A DNA stretch of 20,619 bases from an uncultured Actinomyces sp. (GTDB taxonomy: Bacteria > Actinomycetota > Actinomycetes > Actinomycetales > Actinomycetaceae): positions 1 to 20,619 of the forward strand of contig CAJZDJ010000029.1 in NCBI GenBank assembly GCA_915063485.1. Reading direction: 5' to 3'. Below the pieces are notes generated by a model. It did no database searches, was not told where the DNA came from, and saw only the letters and a program-made list of their open reading frames with translations. This document shows, piece by piece, positions 6,075 to 12,687 of this stretch. The translations under genes were made by a program, and so were the position numbers. How positions within the stretch are numbered: the stretch's first letter is position 1; every line of letters begins with the position of its first letter.

Positions 6075-6105
6075 GTCTTAAGTCTATTTCAGAAATAATT
6101 AGTGG
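6075..6105. promoter_or_regulatory. Symmetric divergent promoter, luxS / hydrolase
   Basis: Only 31 bp separate the two start codons. Minus strand: -10 TAGACT (6086-6081), then 6 nt, then ATG 6074. Plus strand: -10 AATAAT (6094-6099), then 6 nt, then GTG 6106. Between and partly over them is a perfect 13-bp dyad TATTTC A GAAATA (6085-6097) centred at 6091. Both mRNAs would be leaderless and the two promoters physically overlap, so expression should be exclusive or co-regulated. No good -35 is seen on either strand. Confidence 0.5.
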
Positions 6106-7035
6106 GTGCTTACCTCTATCCAAGCTGGGCCTGTGGGCGCCCCCCAACTGGTTTTACTGCACGGAATTACTTCCTCGGCGGCGGCTAACTGGCCGTCTAT
6201 CGCGCACTGGTCGCAGCGCGGTTGGCGAGTTATTGCCCTGGACGCGCGCGGTCACGGCCTCTCCCCCAGGTGGCAGCCCCAGCAGCTGTTACGTGCCGGG
6301 CAGCAGTTGGTTGACGACGTCGTCGAGGTGCTTGAGTACCTACAGGTCACCCCCGCCCCGGACCAAAATGCCGCACCCGCCGCTAGGCCCAGCGCCCCTA
6401 ACGACCAGAGCGGCCTAGGCGCTGCCAGCGAGACTAGCACGGCCAGTGAGCCCACCCCCGCAGCGGGTCTTAAACCGATCCTGATTGGGCACTCGATGGG
6501 CGCGGCCACAGCCGCCGTGGTGGCCGCCCAGCGCCCAGACCTGGTTAGCGCTCTGGTACTTGAGGACCCGGCCTGCTACGGCACCCGCAGCCACTCTGAG
6601 CTGCTGCGACGGGGCCAGGCCCGGGCTAACCATGTCAATCGCACCCTGGCGGATCTGCCCGCCTCACTGGCGGCCTTGCTGGAAAACGCGGGCACGCCCG
6701 GTCAGCCCAGCGCCCAGGAGGCTTTGCCGTCCCTGTGGGCCTCGCAGCAGCTGGATCAGTCCCTGCTAGGCACTGGCGTGGTGGCGCCCGAGGTTGAATT
6801 TACCCAGCTCATGCAGTCCATTAGCCTGCCCACCTTGCTGCTTACCGGCGATCGGCGCGGCGAGGCGCGGGTGGGGGCGCAGCTGTTGGCGCAGCTTATG
6901 GAGCAAAACCCCCATATTTGCGGCCAGGTTATGCCTGGGGCTGGCCACCAGGTTAGGCGCGCTAACCCGCAGGCTTACTACGACGTCGTCGACGCTTTTT
7001 TACAGGCACAAGTACCCGCGAGCGCAACGCCATAG
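6106..7035 (+). CDS. Alpha/beta-hydrolase (309 aa)
   Basis: A serine hydrolase of the alpha/beta fold; substrate unknown. The oxyanion-hole HG is at 19-20 (LVLLHG), DARGHG at 46-51, the nucleophile elbow GHSMG with Ser130, a likely acid Asp249 in LLLTGD, and His281 in GAGHQ complete a catalytic triad. A lid region spans about 155-235. An Ala/Pro/Ser-rich low-complexity insert (about 83-121) sits just before the nucleophile strand, resembling the inserts in neighbouring mtnN and luxS. No signal peptide is seen. The start is GTG 6106, probably leaderless (see the divergent promoter). The C-terminal codons run into a degenerate 23-bp tandem repeat. Divergent to luxS, so a role in AI-2 or S-adenosylmethionine salvage is possible but not shown by any residue. 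Confidence 0.8.
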   Translation: MLTSIQAGPVGAPQLVLLHGITSSAAANWPSIAHWSQRGWRVIALDARGHGLSPRWQPQQLLRAGQQLVDDVVEVLEYLQVTPAPDQNAAPAARPSAPNDQSGLGAASETSTASEPTPAAGLKPILIGHSMGAATAAVVAAQRPDLVSALVLEDPACYGTRSHSELLRRGQARANHVNRTLADLPASLAALLENAGTPGQPSAQEALPSLWASQQLDQSLLGTGVVAPEVEFTQLMQSISLPTLLLTGDRRGEARVGAQLLAQLMEQNPHICGQVMPGAGHQVRRANPQAYYDVVDAFLQAQVPASATP

Positions 7036-7100
7036 TGCCAGCATGGGCAACACCATAGTGCCCGCGAACGCAATGCAAGTGCCCACACGCTCAATGCCAT
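7011..7100. repeat. Degenerate tandem repeat, four ~23-bp units
   Basis: Units 7011-7033, 7034-7056, 7057-7077 and 7078-7100 share AGTGCCC...GCAA(C/T)GCCAT with scattered changes. The first unit encodes the end of the hydrolase; the rest is intergenic, between that gene and the AI-2E gene. Confidence 0.6.
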
Positions 7101-7137
7101 AATGCATGGGCGGGCTTGGTCATGATTGGATAAACAC

Positions 7138-8322
7138 ATGTCCAAGCGATCATTAGCAATGCAAACCCGCAAATCGCAACTAGCTGCCGCTAACCGCTCG
7201 CAGGCTGCCATAGCGAAGCTACGCCCGAAAGTGACCCGCACCGGTGACACGCGTACACAGGGCGAAGTGGTTTTAACTGTGTTGACCATGGCCACTGCGG
7301 CAACCTTGGGACTGTACTTTATTCGCTCAATTGTGGGCCCAGTGTTTTTGTCCTTAACCCTGGTGATCACGGTGCGCCCGGGCGTGCAGTGGCTGGCAAA
7401 AAAGGGCCTGCCGCGTTGGCTTGCGGCCACCACCGGCATCCTTGCGATTTATGTGTTTATTGCCGCCATGGTGGTGGCTATGGGGGTGGCCATCAGCCGG
7501 TTCGCCATGATTTTGCCTGATTACGCCTCTAAGTTCACGGGGCTTTTTGATCAGGCGATGCGCAGCGTGAAACGTTTCGGGGTGGATGAAGATTGGCTGC
7601 TGCAGCAGGCGCGCGCTTTTGACAGCTCTAAGCTGCTTAACTTGGCCCAGTCAGTGGTTGACTCAGTCACTTCCACTGGTTCGCTGATGCTGCTGATGCT
7701 GCTGACTGTGTTTTTTTTGGCTTTCGACACCTCCTCGGTGGCGGTGCGGGCTCGCTCTTTGCGGGTGCTTAAGCCGGGTATTTACGACGCCGTCGCTCAC
7801 TTTTGCCGGGCCGTGCGCTCTTACTGGATGGTTTCGACTATTTTCGGTTTGCTTGTTGCCGTCTTTGACGTAATTGCGCTGTGGATTTTGGGTGTGCCCC
7901 TGGCTATTACCTGGGGTGTGCTGTCTTTTATCACTAACTATGTGCCCAACATTGGTTTTGTTTTGGGGGTTATCCCCCCGGCCCTGTTGGCGCTGGTGGC
8001 TGATGGGCCGTGGACTGCAGTGTGGGTGGTTGTGGCCTACTCGCTACTTAATTTTGTAATTCAGTCCCTGGTACAGCCTAAGTTCACTGGCGACGCAGTG
8101 GGGCTAAACACCACCACTTCGTTCCTGTCACTGGCTTTTTGGACCGTGGTTATTGGCGGCCTGGGATCTATCTTGGCGGTGCCACTAACCCTGTTTGCCA
8201 AGTGCGTCCTGATTGACTCTGACCCGCGTTCACGCTGGCTAAGCGTGTTTTTGACGGCGGGCGATGAGCCCTTTAGCGAGCCTGACCGGGTAGAGCAAGA
8301 TCTATTGTCGGCCACCAAGTAA
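7138..8322 (+). CDS. AI-2E family membrane transporter (394 aa)
   Basis: A polytopic inner-membrane protein of the AI-2E family (TqsA/PerM/YhhT-like), whose members export small molecules; E. coli TqsA is linked to AI-2 export, other members to Na+/H+ exchange or unknown solutes. A basic cytoplasmic N-terminus of about 40 residues is followed by a TM pair (TMATAATLGLYFI..., IVGPVFLSLTLVITV), the conserved GLPRWLAATTGILAIYVFI segment, an amphipathic central domain, a TM segment (SLMLLMLLTVFFLAF), and the signature C-terminal membrane block with FITNYVPNIGFVLGVIPPALLAL and QPKFTGDAVGLN. The length is typical. I start at ATG 7138; an in-frame TTG at 7126 would add four residues, and neither has a clear ribosome site. 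Its nearness to luxS makes an AI-2-related solute plausible but not proven. Confidence 0.85.
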   Translation: MSKRSLAMQTRKSQLAAANRSQAAIAKLRPKVTRTGDTRTQGEVVLTVLTMATAATLGLYFIRSIVGPVFLSLTLVITVRPGVQWLAKKGLPRWLAATTGILAIYVFIAAMVVAMGVAISRFAMILPDYASKFTGLFDQAMRSVKRFGVDEDWLLQQARAFDSSKLLNLAQSVVDSVTSTGSLMLLMLLTVFFLAFDTSSVAVRARSLRVLKPGIYDAVAHFCRAVRSYWMVSTIFGLLVAVFDVIALWILGVPLAITWGVLSFITNYVPNIGFVLGVIPPALLALVADGPWTAVWVVVAYSLLNFVIQSLVQPKFTGDAVGLNTTTSFLSLAFWTVVIGGLGSILAVPLTLFAKCVLIDSDPRSRWLSVFLTAGDEPFSEPDRVEQDLLSATK

Positions 8323-8444
8323 AACTCCCGCGCTTTGCCGCGTGCTCGCGCTTGCACGGATGCGGCACATGGCCTCGCCGCCCGGCGCTGTGCGCGGCCC
8401 TGGGGCACGCTCCCGTGCTTGCGCGGCCCGCTTGGGTGCCGCGC
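8323..8444. other. GC-rich gap between convergent genes
   Basis: The AI-2E gene and the AspT-like gene converge here. The gap is very GC-rich and holds short inverted repeats such as CGTGC/GCACG and GCACG CTCC CGTGC, which may serve as a bidirectional terminator. No gene is seen. Confidence 0.35.
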
Positions 8445-10022
8445 CTAGAGCGCTACCAGCACCTGCACCATCACGATTTTGACGATAATGGCCAAAGCAA
8501 ACAAGGTGGCGTAACCAGCTTCGATGCGTTCGTCATCGGCTTTAGACAGGGCGAAAGCTAAAATTGCCGGCTGCCCCACCAAACCGGCCAAACCGCCGGC
8601 GCTGCGCTGGGCGCTATAGCCAAACACTCGCCCACCAGCCAACACCACGCCGCCACTGATAGCCACAATCAGGGCCGCCAGTACCCCCACCTTCACGCCG
8701 GTGGCCGAGAAAGCTGCGGCCGCAAATGCCTGGCCTGAGTCAAGCCCAATTGCCGCCAAGAACAGCAGCAAACCCAACTGACGAATAGTTGAGTTGGCGG
8801 CGTGTGGCAGGCCCCAAATGAAGGGGCCGGTGCGCCCCACCCAGCCCAACACCATGCCCACCACCAGCGGACCTGCGGCCACACCTAGCTTCAGGGTGAT
8901 TCCGCCCGGCAATGGCACCTCGATCAGCCCCACCAGTACACCTAGGGCCATACCTAAGCCCACGGTGAAGGCGTCGATTTGGGCTACGCGCCGCTCAGAG
9001 TCACCAAACCAGTTGGCGGCCTCCTCCAGTTTCTCGCTGGGCACCACCGCCATGACCCGGTCACCTAGTTCCAGCACCATTTCGGGGCTGGCTAGTAGAT
9101 CCAGGTCGCCGCGCCGCACCCGGGTGATCACCCCGTTAAAACGCCCAGGGAAGTCCAGCTCGCCAATGGTACGCCCAGCCACGGCGGTAGAAGACACTGT
9201 CAGGCGACGATAATCCACGCGGGAACGATCATGGGCCAGGCAGTAGTCCAGGCTGCTTCCCAGCATCTCAACTGCTGCGCTTAACGACGACGGCGTACCC
9301 ACTACCACCACGCGGTCACCGGGTAGCAGCTGTTCAGTGGGGTTAATTACGCGGGTTTGGCCCTCACGCTCTAAATAGGACAGGCGGAACTGGGCGCTTT
9401 GAAACTCCGGCAGGGTAGCTAAATCAATGCGCTGTTTAACCTCCACACTGGTGGCCACAATCCCATCCGCGCTGGCTGGGCGGGGGTCTTTGCTGGAGGG
9501 CCAGTTACGGCGCACCACCAGTGCCACCATGATGATCGCTACGGCCACACCCACCGGATAGCTCAACGCATAACCCACCGCCGGATCTTGGTTTCCTGCC
9601 GCCTCAATTGCCGAGTCCAGCACCGGTGAGGTTAATGCACCAGCGAAAGCACCGGCGTCGTAGGCGCCCGAAACCCCCACCAGATGGCAGTAGCCAGCCC
9701 CCGCTACCCCGGCTAAAACCAGGCCCACCACACACAGCACCATCAGCGGCAGTTGGCGGCGCAGATCCCTAAAAAAGGTGTTACCAGCGGCAATACCAAC
9801 CGTGTAGCAAAACAGCCCCAAGCCCAGGGCACGCAGCAAGGTCAGGTCATGGCCCAGGCCAGGAACTATTGCTGACAGGGCCAGGCCCGCAAATAGGGCG
9901 CCAGCCGCCCCAAAGCGGATGGGCCCGAAAGGAATTTGCCCAACCGCCGTTCCCAAACCGATTACTAGGAACACTGTCAAAATCGGGGCCTGGCTAAGAA
10001 TCTGCGAGATCGCGTGCATCAC
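8445..10022 (-). CDS. AspT/YidE-type transporter with two TrkA-C domains (525 aa)
   Basis: A secondary transporter of the aspartate:alanine exchanger (AAE) superfamily; the substrate is unknown and could be an amino or organic acid. Two homologous membrane halves (about 10-170 and 350-525, about five TM each) flank a cytoplasmic linker with two TrkA-C (RCK_C) regulatory domains at about 195-262 and 270-340 (PGDRVVVVGTP and LGDRVMAVVP are their signature strands). Both halves carry the Gly-rich family segments (GAFAGALTSPVLDSAIEAA; SAGGLAGLVGQPAILAFAL). The length matches the family. GTG 10022 directly precedes an ATG at 10019; a -10 TAGCCT (10034-10029) lies exactly 6 nt before the GTG, so the gene is probably leaderless. 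Single-gene unit convergent with the AI-2E gene. Confidence 0.85.
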   Translation of the reverse strand: MMHAISQILSQAPILTVFLVIGLGTAVGQIPFGPIRFGAAGALFAGLALSAIVPGLGHDLTLLRALGLGLFCYTVGIAAGNTFFRDLRRQLPLMVLCVVGLVLAGVAGAGYCHLVGVSGAYDAGAFAGALTSPVLDSAIEAAGNQDPAVGYALSYPVGVAVAIIMVALVVRRNWPSSKDPRPASADGIVATSVEVKQRIDLATLPEFQSAQFRLSYLEREGQTRVINPTEQLLPGDRVVVVGTPSSLSAAVEMLGSSLDYCLAHDRSRVDYRRLTVSSTAVAGRTIGELDFPGRFNGVITRVRRGDLDLLASPEMVLELGDRVMAVVPSEKLEEAANWFGDSERRVAQIDAFTVGLGMALGVLVGLIEVPLPGGITLKLGVAAGPLVVGMVLGWVGRTGPFIWGLPHAANSTIRQLGLLLFLAAIGLDSGQAFAAAAFSATGVKVGVLAALIVAISGGVVLAGGRVFGYSAQRSAGGLAGLVGQPAILAFALSKADDERIEAGYATLFALAIIVKIVMVQVLVAL

Positions 10023-10280
10023 CCTTACAGGCTAGCCGACACCGCCCCTAGTGCTAAGGTGCCGGGCCGGAGCTCTGGTACCGGGCCGGGGCTCCGGTGC
10101 CGGGCCACAGTAGGCTGCGCGGGCGCGGCTACGCGGCAGAGCAGGCCGACCACAGGGCCGCCGCCGGCGCGCAGGCCGGGCAAACGTGCCCGGCAGCCAC
10201 ACACTGGCCCGAAAACGTGAAATTACAAATCACGCGCCCGCTAAGAGTGAGTATCAATACTCAACCTCTAGACTGCCTAT
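10023..10280. other. Divergent spacer with 19-bp tandem repeat
   Basis: Between the AspT-like and VanZ-like genes. Positions 10058-10076 and 10077-10095 are 19-bp units (GGTGCCGGGCCGGAGCTCT type), with a partial third copy to about 10110. The rest is GC-rich until about 10215, then turns AT-richer toward the VanZ promoter. No gene is convincing here. Confidence 0.55.
10248..10280 (+). promoter_or_regulatory. Leaderless VanZ promoter with 16-bp dyad operator
   Basis: TAGACT (10269-10274) is a -10 box placed 6 nt before ATG 10281, the leaderless geometry. A perfect dyad TGAGTAT CA ATACTCA (10248-10263) sits 5 bp upstream, where it would cover the spacer and -35 region, as expected for a repressor site. 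No consensus -35 is visible, which fits activator- or repressor-controlled use. Confidence 0.5.
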
Positions 10281-10937
10281 ATGTCCCAAACTCCCCTTAC
10301 ATCCTCAAAATTTGCCTCCCCGGGCGTCCCAGAAGCCTCCCCAGAAACTCCAACCTCATCTGTGAGCGTCTCTAACTCCTCCCTGAACACCACAAATGCC
10401 TCCCCGAACCGCTCTATGAGCGTCCAAAACGCCCCTGCGAGCACCCAAAACGCCGCGCAAGCATTGCAAATTGATAACAAAAAATCTGCTTCCGCTCGGT
10501 TAAAAACCACCCTACCCAGCCGCCTGACCTGGGATGACCAGGGTGCCATGTCGCGCCTGGCCCGATTTTTAACCCCACCCATGCTGCTGGCGGTGATTGT
10601 GGCCGTAACCTGGCCCAGCGGCGCACAAGTGGCTGAACTAAAGGAAAATGTGGGCCCCTGGTTCCTAAACGCGATCGGCAAAGACGTGGTTTTGAACCTG
10701 ATTATGCTGCTACCCCTGGGCTGCCTGGTGATGGGCGGCTGGCCCAAAGTCAGCCCCTGGAAGTGGTGTTTAGGCGGCTTCACCCTAGGCGCCCTAGCCG
10801 AAACCATCCAGTGGCTTTTCCCCGCCCTGCACCGGCGCGCACTGATAGACAATGTCTTTCAAAACGGCATTGGGGCCTGCCTGGGCGTGGGCTTAGCGCT
10901 GCTAATTATGTGGGCATTGCAGCGTAAATCCCGCTAA
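10281..10937 (+). CDS. VanZ-like family membrane protein (218 aa)
   Basis: A VanZ-domain membrane protein. In enterococci VanZ lowers teicoplanin susceptibility; most relatives have no known function. Residues 1 to about 85 are a Ser/Thr/Asn/Pro-rich cytoplasmic or disordered leader. Four TM segments follow: about 96-112 (PPMLLAVIVAVTW), 133-152 (VVLNLIMLLPLGCLVMGGW), 158-175 (WCLGGFTLGALAETIQW) and 192-212 (NGIGACLGVGLALLIMW). VanZ signatures are DVVLNLIMLLPLG, the ETIQWLFP helix and RRALIDNVFQNGIGACLG, with the D-x-x-x-N-x-x-G motif. The long N-terminal leader is unusual for the family. Translation should begin at ATG 10281 on a leaderless mRNA (see its promoter). Confidence 0.8.
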   Translation: MSQTPLTSSKFASPGVPEASPETPTSSVSVSNSSLNTTNASPNRSMSVQNAPASTQNAAQALQIDNKKSASARLKTTLPSRLTWDDQGAMSRLARFLTPPMLLAVIVAVTWPSGAQVAELKENVGPWFLNAIGKDVVLNLIMLLPLGCLVMGGWPKVSPWKWCLGGFTLGALAETIQWLFPALHRRALIDNVFQNGIGACLGVGLALLIMWALQRKSR

Positions 10938-11118
10938 TTTAAACGACGACGTCGCCCGCCCCTCACGCTTTCACGTTGCGCCCCAACAGGGCCGGGCAGC
11001 ATCAGCCAAACCCCGGCGGCGTCGTCGAAAACAAAGCAAACACAGGCAAAACCAGCCCAAGCAGCCCGGGCAAGGCAACAAAAACCTTGGCGAGGCAACA
11101 AAAACCTTGGCGAGGCAA
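10938..11118. other. Intergenic spacer after the VanZ gene
   Basis: No gene is seen. A CGACGACG near 10944 and CGTCGTCG at 11020-11027 could pair at long range. The right part holds the tandem repeat at 11074-11124. Confidence 0.4.
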
Positions 11119-11124
11119 CAAAAA
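11074..11124. repeat. 20-bp tandem repeat, 2.5 copies
   Basis: Two exact 20-bp units (11074-11093, 11094-11113; GGCAACAAAAACCTTGGCGA) and a partial third that merges into the A run of the tRNA terminator. On the minus strand each unit carries a TTTTTG tract, so the run gives three T-tracts in series downstream of the tRNA. Confidence 0.85.
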
Positions 11125-11148
11125 ACCGGGCCAGTTTCCTGACCCGGT
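11119..11148 (-). terminator. Intrinsic terminator of tRNA-Leu
   Basis: Read on the minus strand: ACCGGGTCAG, loop GAAA, CTGGCCCGGT (10 bp with one G-T wobble), then TTTTTT. It begins 8 nt after the tRNA 3' end. A textbook rho-independent terminator. Confidence 0.9.
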
Positions 11149-11156
11149 CTTACCGG

Positions 11157-11240
11157 TGCGCGAGGGGGGACTCGAACCCCCATGATCGTTAGATCACACG
11201 GACCTGAACCGTGCGCGTCTACCAATTCCGCCACCCGCGC
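11157..11240 (-). tRNA. tRNA-Leu (anticodon CAG)
   Basis: The 84-nt cloverleaf reads on the minus strand. The acceptor stem GCGCGGG pairs with CTCGCGC (one G-U), with discriminator A. The D arm has AATTGGTAGAC; the anticodon stem CACGG/CCGTG frames the loop TTCAGGT, anticodon CAG, which reads CUG. A long variable arm (TGATCTAACGATCA) marks a class II tRNA, and the T arm is GGGGGTTCGAGTCCCCC. CCA is not encoded. An extended -10 (TGCTAATCT, 11260-11252) lies just upstream. Confidence 0.95.
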
Positions 11241-11251
11241 GGCGCTCTGAA

Positions 11252-11260
11252 AGATTAGCA
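11252..11260 (-). promoter_or_regulatory. Extended -10 of tRNA-Leu
   Basis: TGC-TAATCT on the minus strand, about 11 nt before the mature tRNA 5' end, giving a start near 11245. The -35 is not clear. Confidence 0.45.
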
Positions 11261-11399
11261 CGAACCCACCCCTAAAAATCCAATTGAAAGCAGCAAATTA
11301 GACTATGATCTCTGCCACATGGGGATATGTCCTTCCAGATGCAACACAGCATTAACCGGTATCATGACCCTTGTATTGGACGTACCACTGCTCTCACAG

Positions 11400-11428
11400 T
11401 CCACAAAGGCCACGCCAGTAGCTAGACT
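11400..11428 (+). promoter_or_regulatory. Promoter of the fhaA-pknB operon
   Basis: -35 TCCACA (11400-11405), a 17-bp spacer and -10 TAGACT (11423-11428) predict a start near 11435 and a leader of about 80 nt. A second TAGACT at 11299-11304 may be an upstream start. A GTAGCT/AGCTAC stem (11418-11438) overlaps the -10. The rest of 11261-11515 has no convincing gene; a 32-codon frame from ATG 11327 lacks a good ribosome site. Confidence 0.45.
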
Positions 11429-11515
11429 TATGAGCTACCGGTTTAACCTGGATAGTTGAGAGCGCGTTAAGTTTAATAGGCCAGCCCGGCCTGAATACTG
11501 TAGGAGGTGTGGCAA

Positions 11516-12211
11516 ATGGGGCTGTTCGACCGTATCGAAAGAAGCGGGGAAGCTGTTGCTAACCGTCTAGTTCACAAAGATGCCCAGCCTTTAGACACGA
11601 TCGAGATCACCTCCAAGCTGATTGAAACCATGGATAAGAAGGCCACGGCCTTCTCACGTGACCGCACTGTTGCCCCCAACGTGTTCCAGGTTTCTTTAGC
11701 GCCGATCAACTTTGACCAGATCAACGCTTGGGGTTCAAGCGTGCTGGCTTCCGAGATGAGCCAGGAGCTCATCCGCCACGCCCACACCCAGGGCTATTCC
11801 TTCATTGGCCAGATCGCCATCAGTTTTGCTGCGGAACCCTCCCTTAATCCGCACGCTATCCACGTAAACGCTTTTACACGTAAGGACGCTTCGGCACCCG
11901 TGACTCGCCCAACTATTACCTCTCCCATCCTGGACATTAACGGCCAGCGCTATATGCTCACCGGCCCCGTCACCATCATTGGTCGTGGCAGTGAATCAGA
12001 CATTATCGTTGATGACTCCGGGGTTTCCCGTCGTCACCTAGAAATTCGCCTAACCGCAGGACATACGGTCGCCACTGACCTAGGCTCCACCAACGGCACC
12101 TTCGTTGAGGGGGTGCGTATGGATGCGGCCACCCTCGTCAACGGCAACACCATCACCATTGGTCACACCACCATTATGTTCTGGGACGGTAGTGACGAGG
12201 TTTCCGGGTGA
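11516..12211 (+). CDS. fhaA: FHA-domain protein FhaA, short form (231 aa)
   Basis: A cytoplasmic phosphothreonine reader of the cell-wall kinase circuit; in mycobacteria FhaA binds phosphorylated MviN and PknB-pathway proteins. The N-terminal DUF3662/FhaA_N domain begins at MGLFDRIERS and runs to about 122. The FHA domain is about 135-228, with the pThr-contact motifs GRGS (156-159), SRRH (171-174) and STNG (191-194). The mycobacterial protein exceeds 500 residues through a long disordered linker; here that linker is only about a dozen residues. The start is ATG 11516 with AGGAGG 8 nt upstream; a GTG at 11507 lies inside that ribosome site and is rejected. First gene of a seven-gene operon; its stop overlaps fhaB by 4 bp. 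Confidence 0.9.
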   Translation: MGLFDRIERSGEAVANRLVHKDAQPLDTIEITSKLIETMDKKATAFSRDRTVAPNVFQVSLAPINFDQINAWGSSVLASEMSQELIRHAHTQGYSFIGQIAISFAAEPSLNPHAIHVNAFTRKDASAPVTRPTITSPILDINGQRYMLTGPVTIIGRGSESDIIVDDSGVSRRHLEIRLTAGHTVATDLGSTNGTFVEGVRMDAATLVNGNTITIGHTTIMFWDGSDEVSG

Positions 12212-12687
12212 ACGAATTAGCTTTCACTCTCCTACGGCTTTCCTACCTGGTCTTACTGTGGGTATTTATTTGGGCTTCGCTGCGCATTTTGCGCCGCGAC
12301 GTCTTGGTGACGGCTGCGTCGTCGTCAACCACTGACCGACGCCGCCGCATGGCCCGCACCCGCCAGGCAGACGGCATGGTGGAAGGCCGCCAACGCGGAG
12401 CCACCCGGCTAGTAATCACAGAAGGGCCGCTAGCAGGCTCAACTGTGCCGCTAACCCCTAGTTCAATCATTATCGGCCGCTCCCCTGCGGCCACCTTAGT
12501 GCTTGACGACGACTATGCTTCGGGCCGTCACGCCCGTATTTTCCCGCAGGACGGTATTTGGTGGTTGGAGGATCTAGGATCCACCAATGGCACTTTGCTA
12601 GGGGGTAATCCCGTCACCGGCACCGTCCAACTTCCCATGAACACCCCGGTCCGTATCGGCCAGACCACCCTGGAGCTGAGGCCGTGA
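12208..12687 (+). CDS. fhaB: Membrane-anchored FHA-domain protein FhaB/FipA (159 aa)
   Basis: A small phosphothreonine-binding protein that in mycobacteria (FipA) ties FtsZ and FtsQ to PknA signalling. One N-terminal TM helix at about 8-28 (LLRLSYLVLLWVFIWASL) is followed by an Arg-rich juxtamembrane linker (RRRRMARTRQ) and an FHA domain at about 68-156 with GRS (90-92), SGRH (105-108) and STNG (125-128). Size and layout match the family. Starts at GTG 12208 inside the fhaA stop (GTGA, 4-bp overlap) and ends in a 4-bp overlap with pstP, so translation is coupled on both sides. Confidence 0.9.
   Translation: MNELAFTLLRLSYLVLLWVFIWASLRILRRDVLVTAASSSTTDRRRRMARTRQADGMVEGRQRGATRLVITEGPLAGSTVPLTPSSIIIGRSPAATLVLDDDYASGRHARIFPQDGIWWLEDLGSTNGTLLGGNPVTGTVQLPMNTPVRIGQTTLELRP

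Noticed and set aside
10277..10852. Minus-strand 191-codon frame opposite the VanZ-like gene
   Set aside because: No membrane or domain pattern, while the plus strand has VanZ motifs, a -10 box and a start in the right place.
11327..11425. 32-codon plus-strand frame in the fhaA leader
   Set aside because: Poor ribosome site and no recognisable pattern; kept only as part of the leader observation.
11507..11515. Upstream GTG start for fhaA
   Set aside because: The GTG lies inside the AGGAGG ribosome site of the ATG at 11516, which begins the conserved MGLFDRIER sequence.
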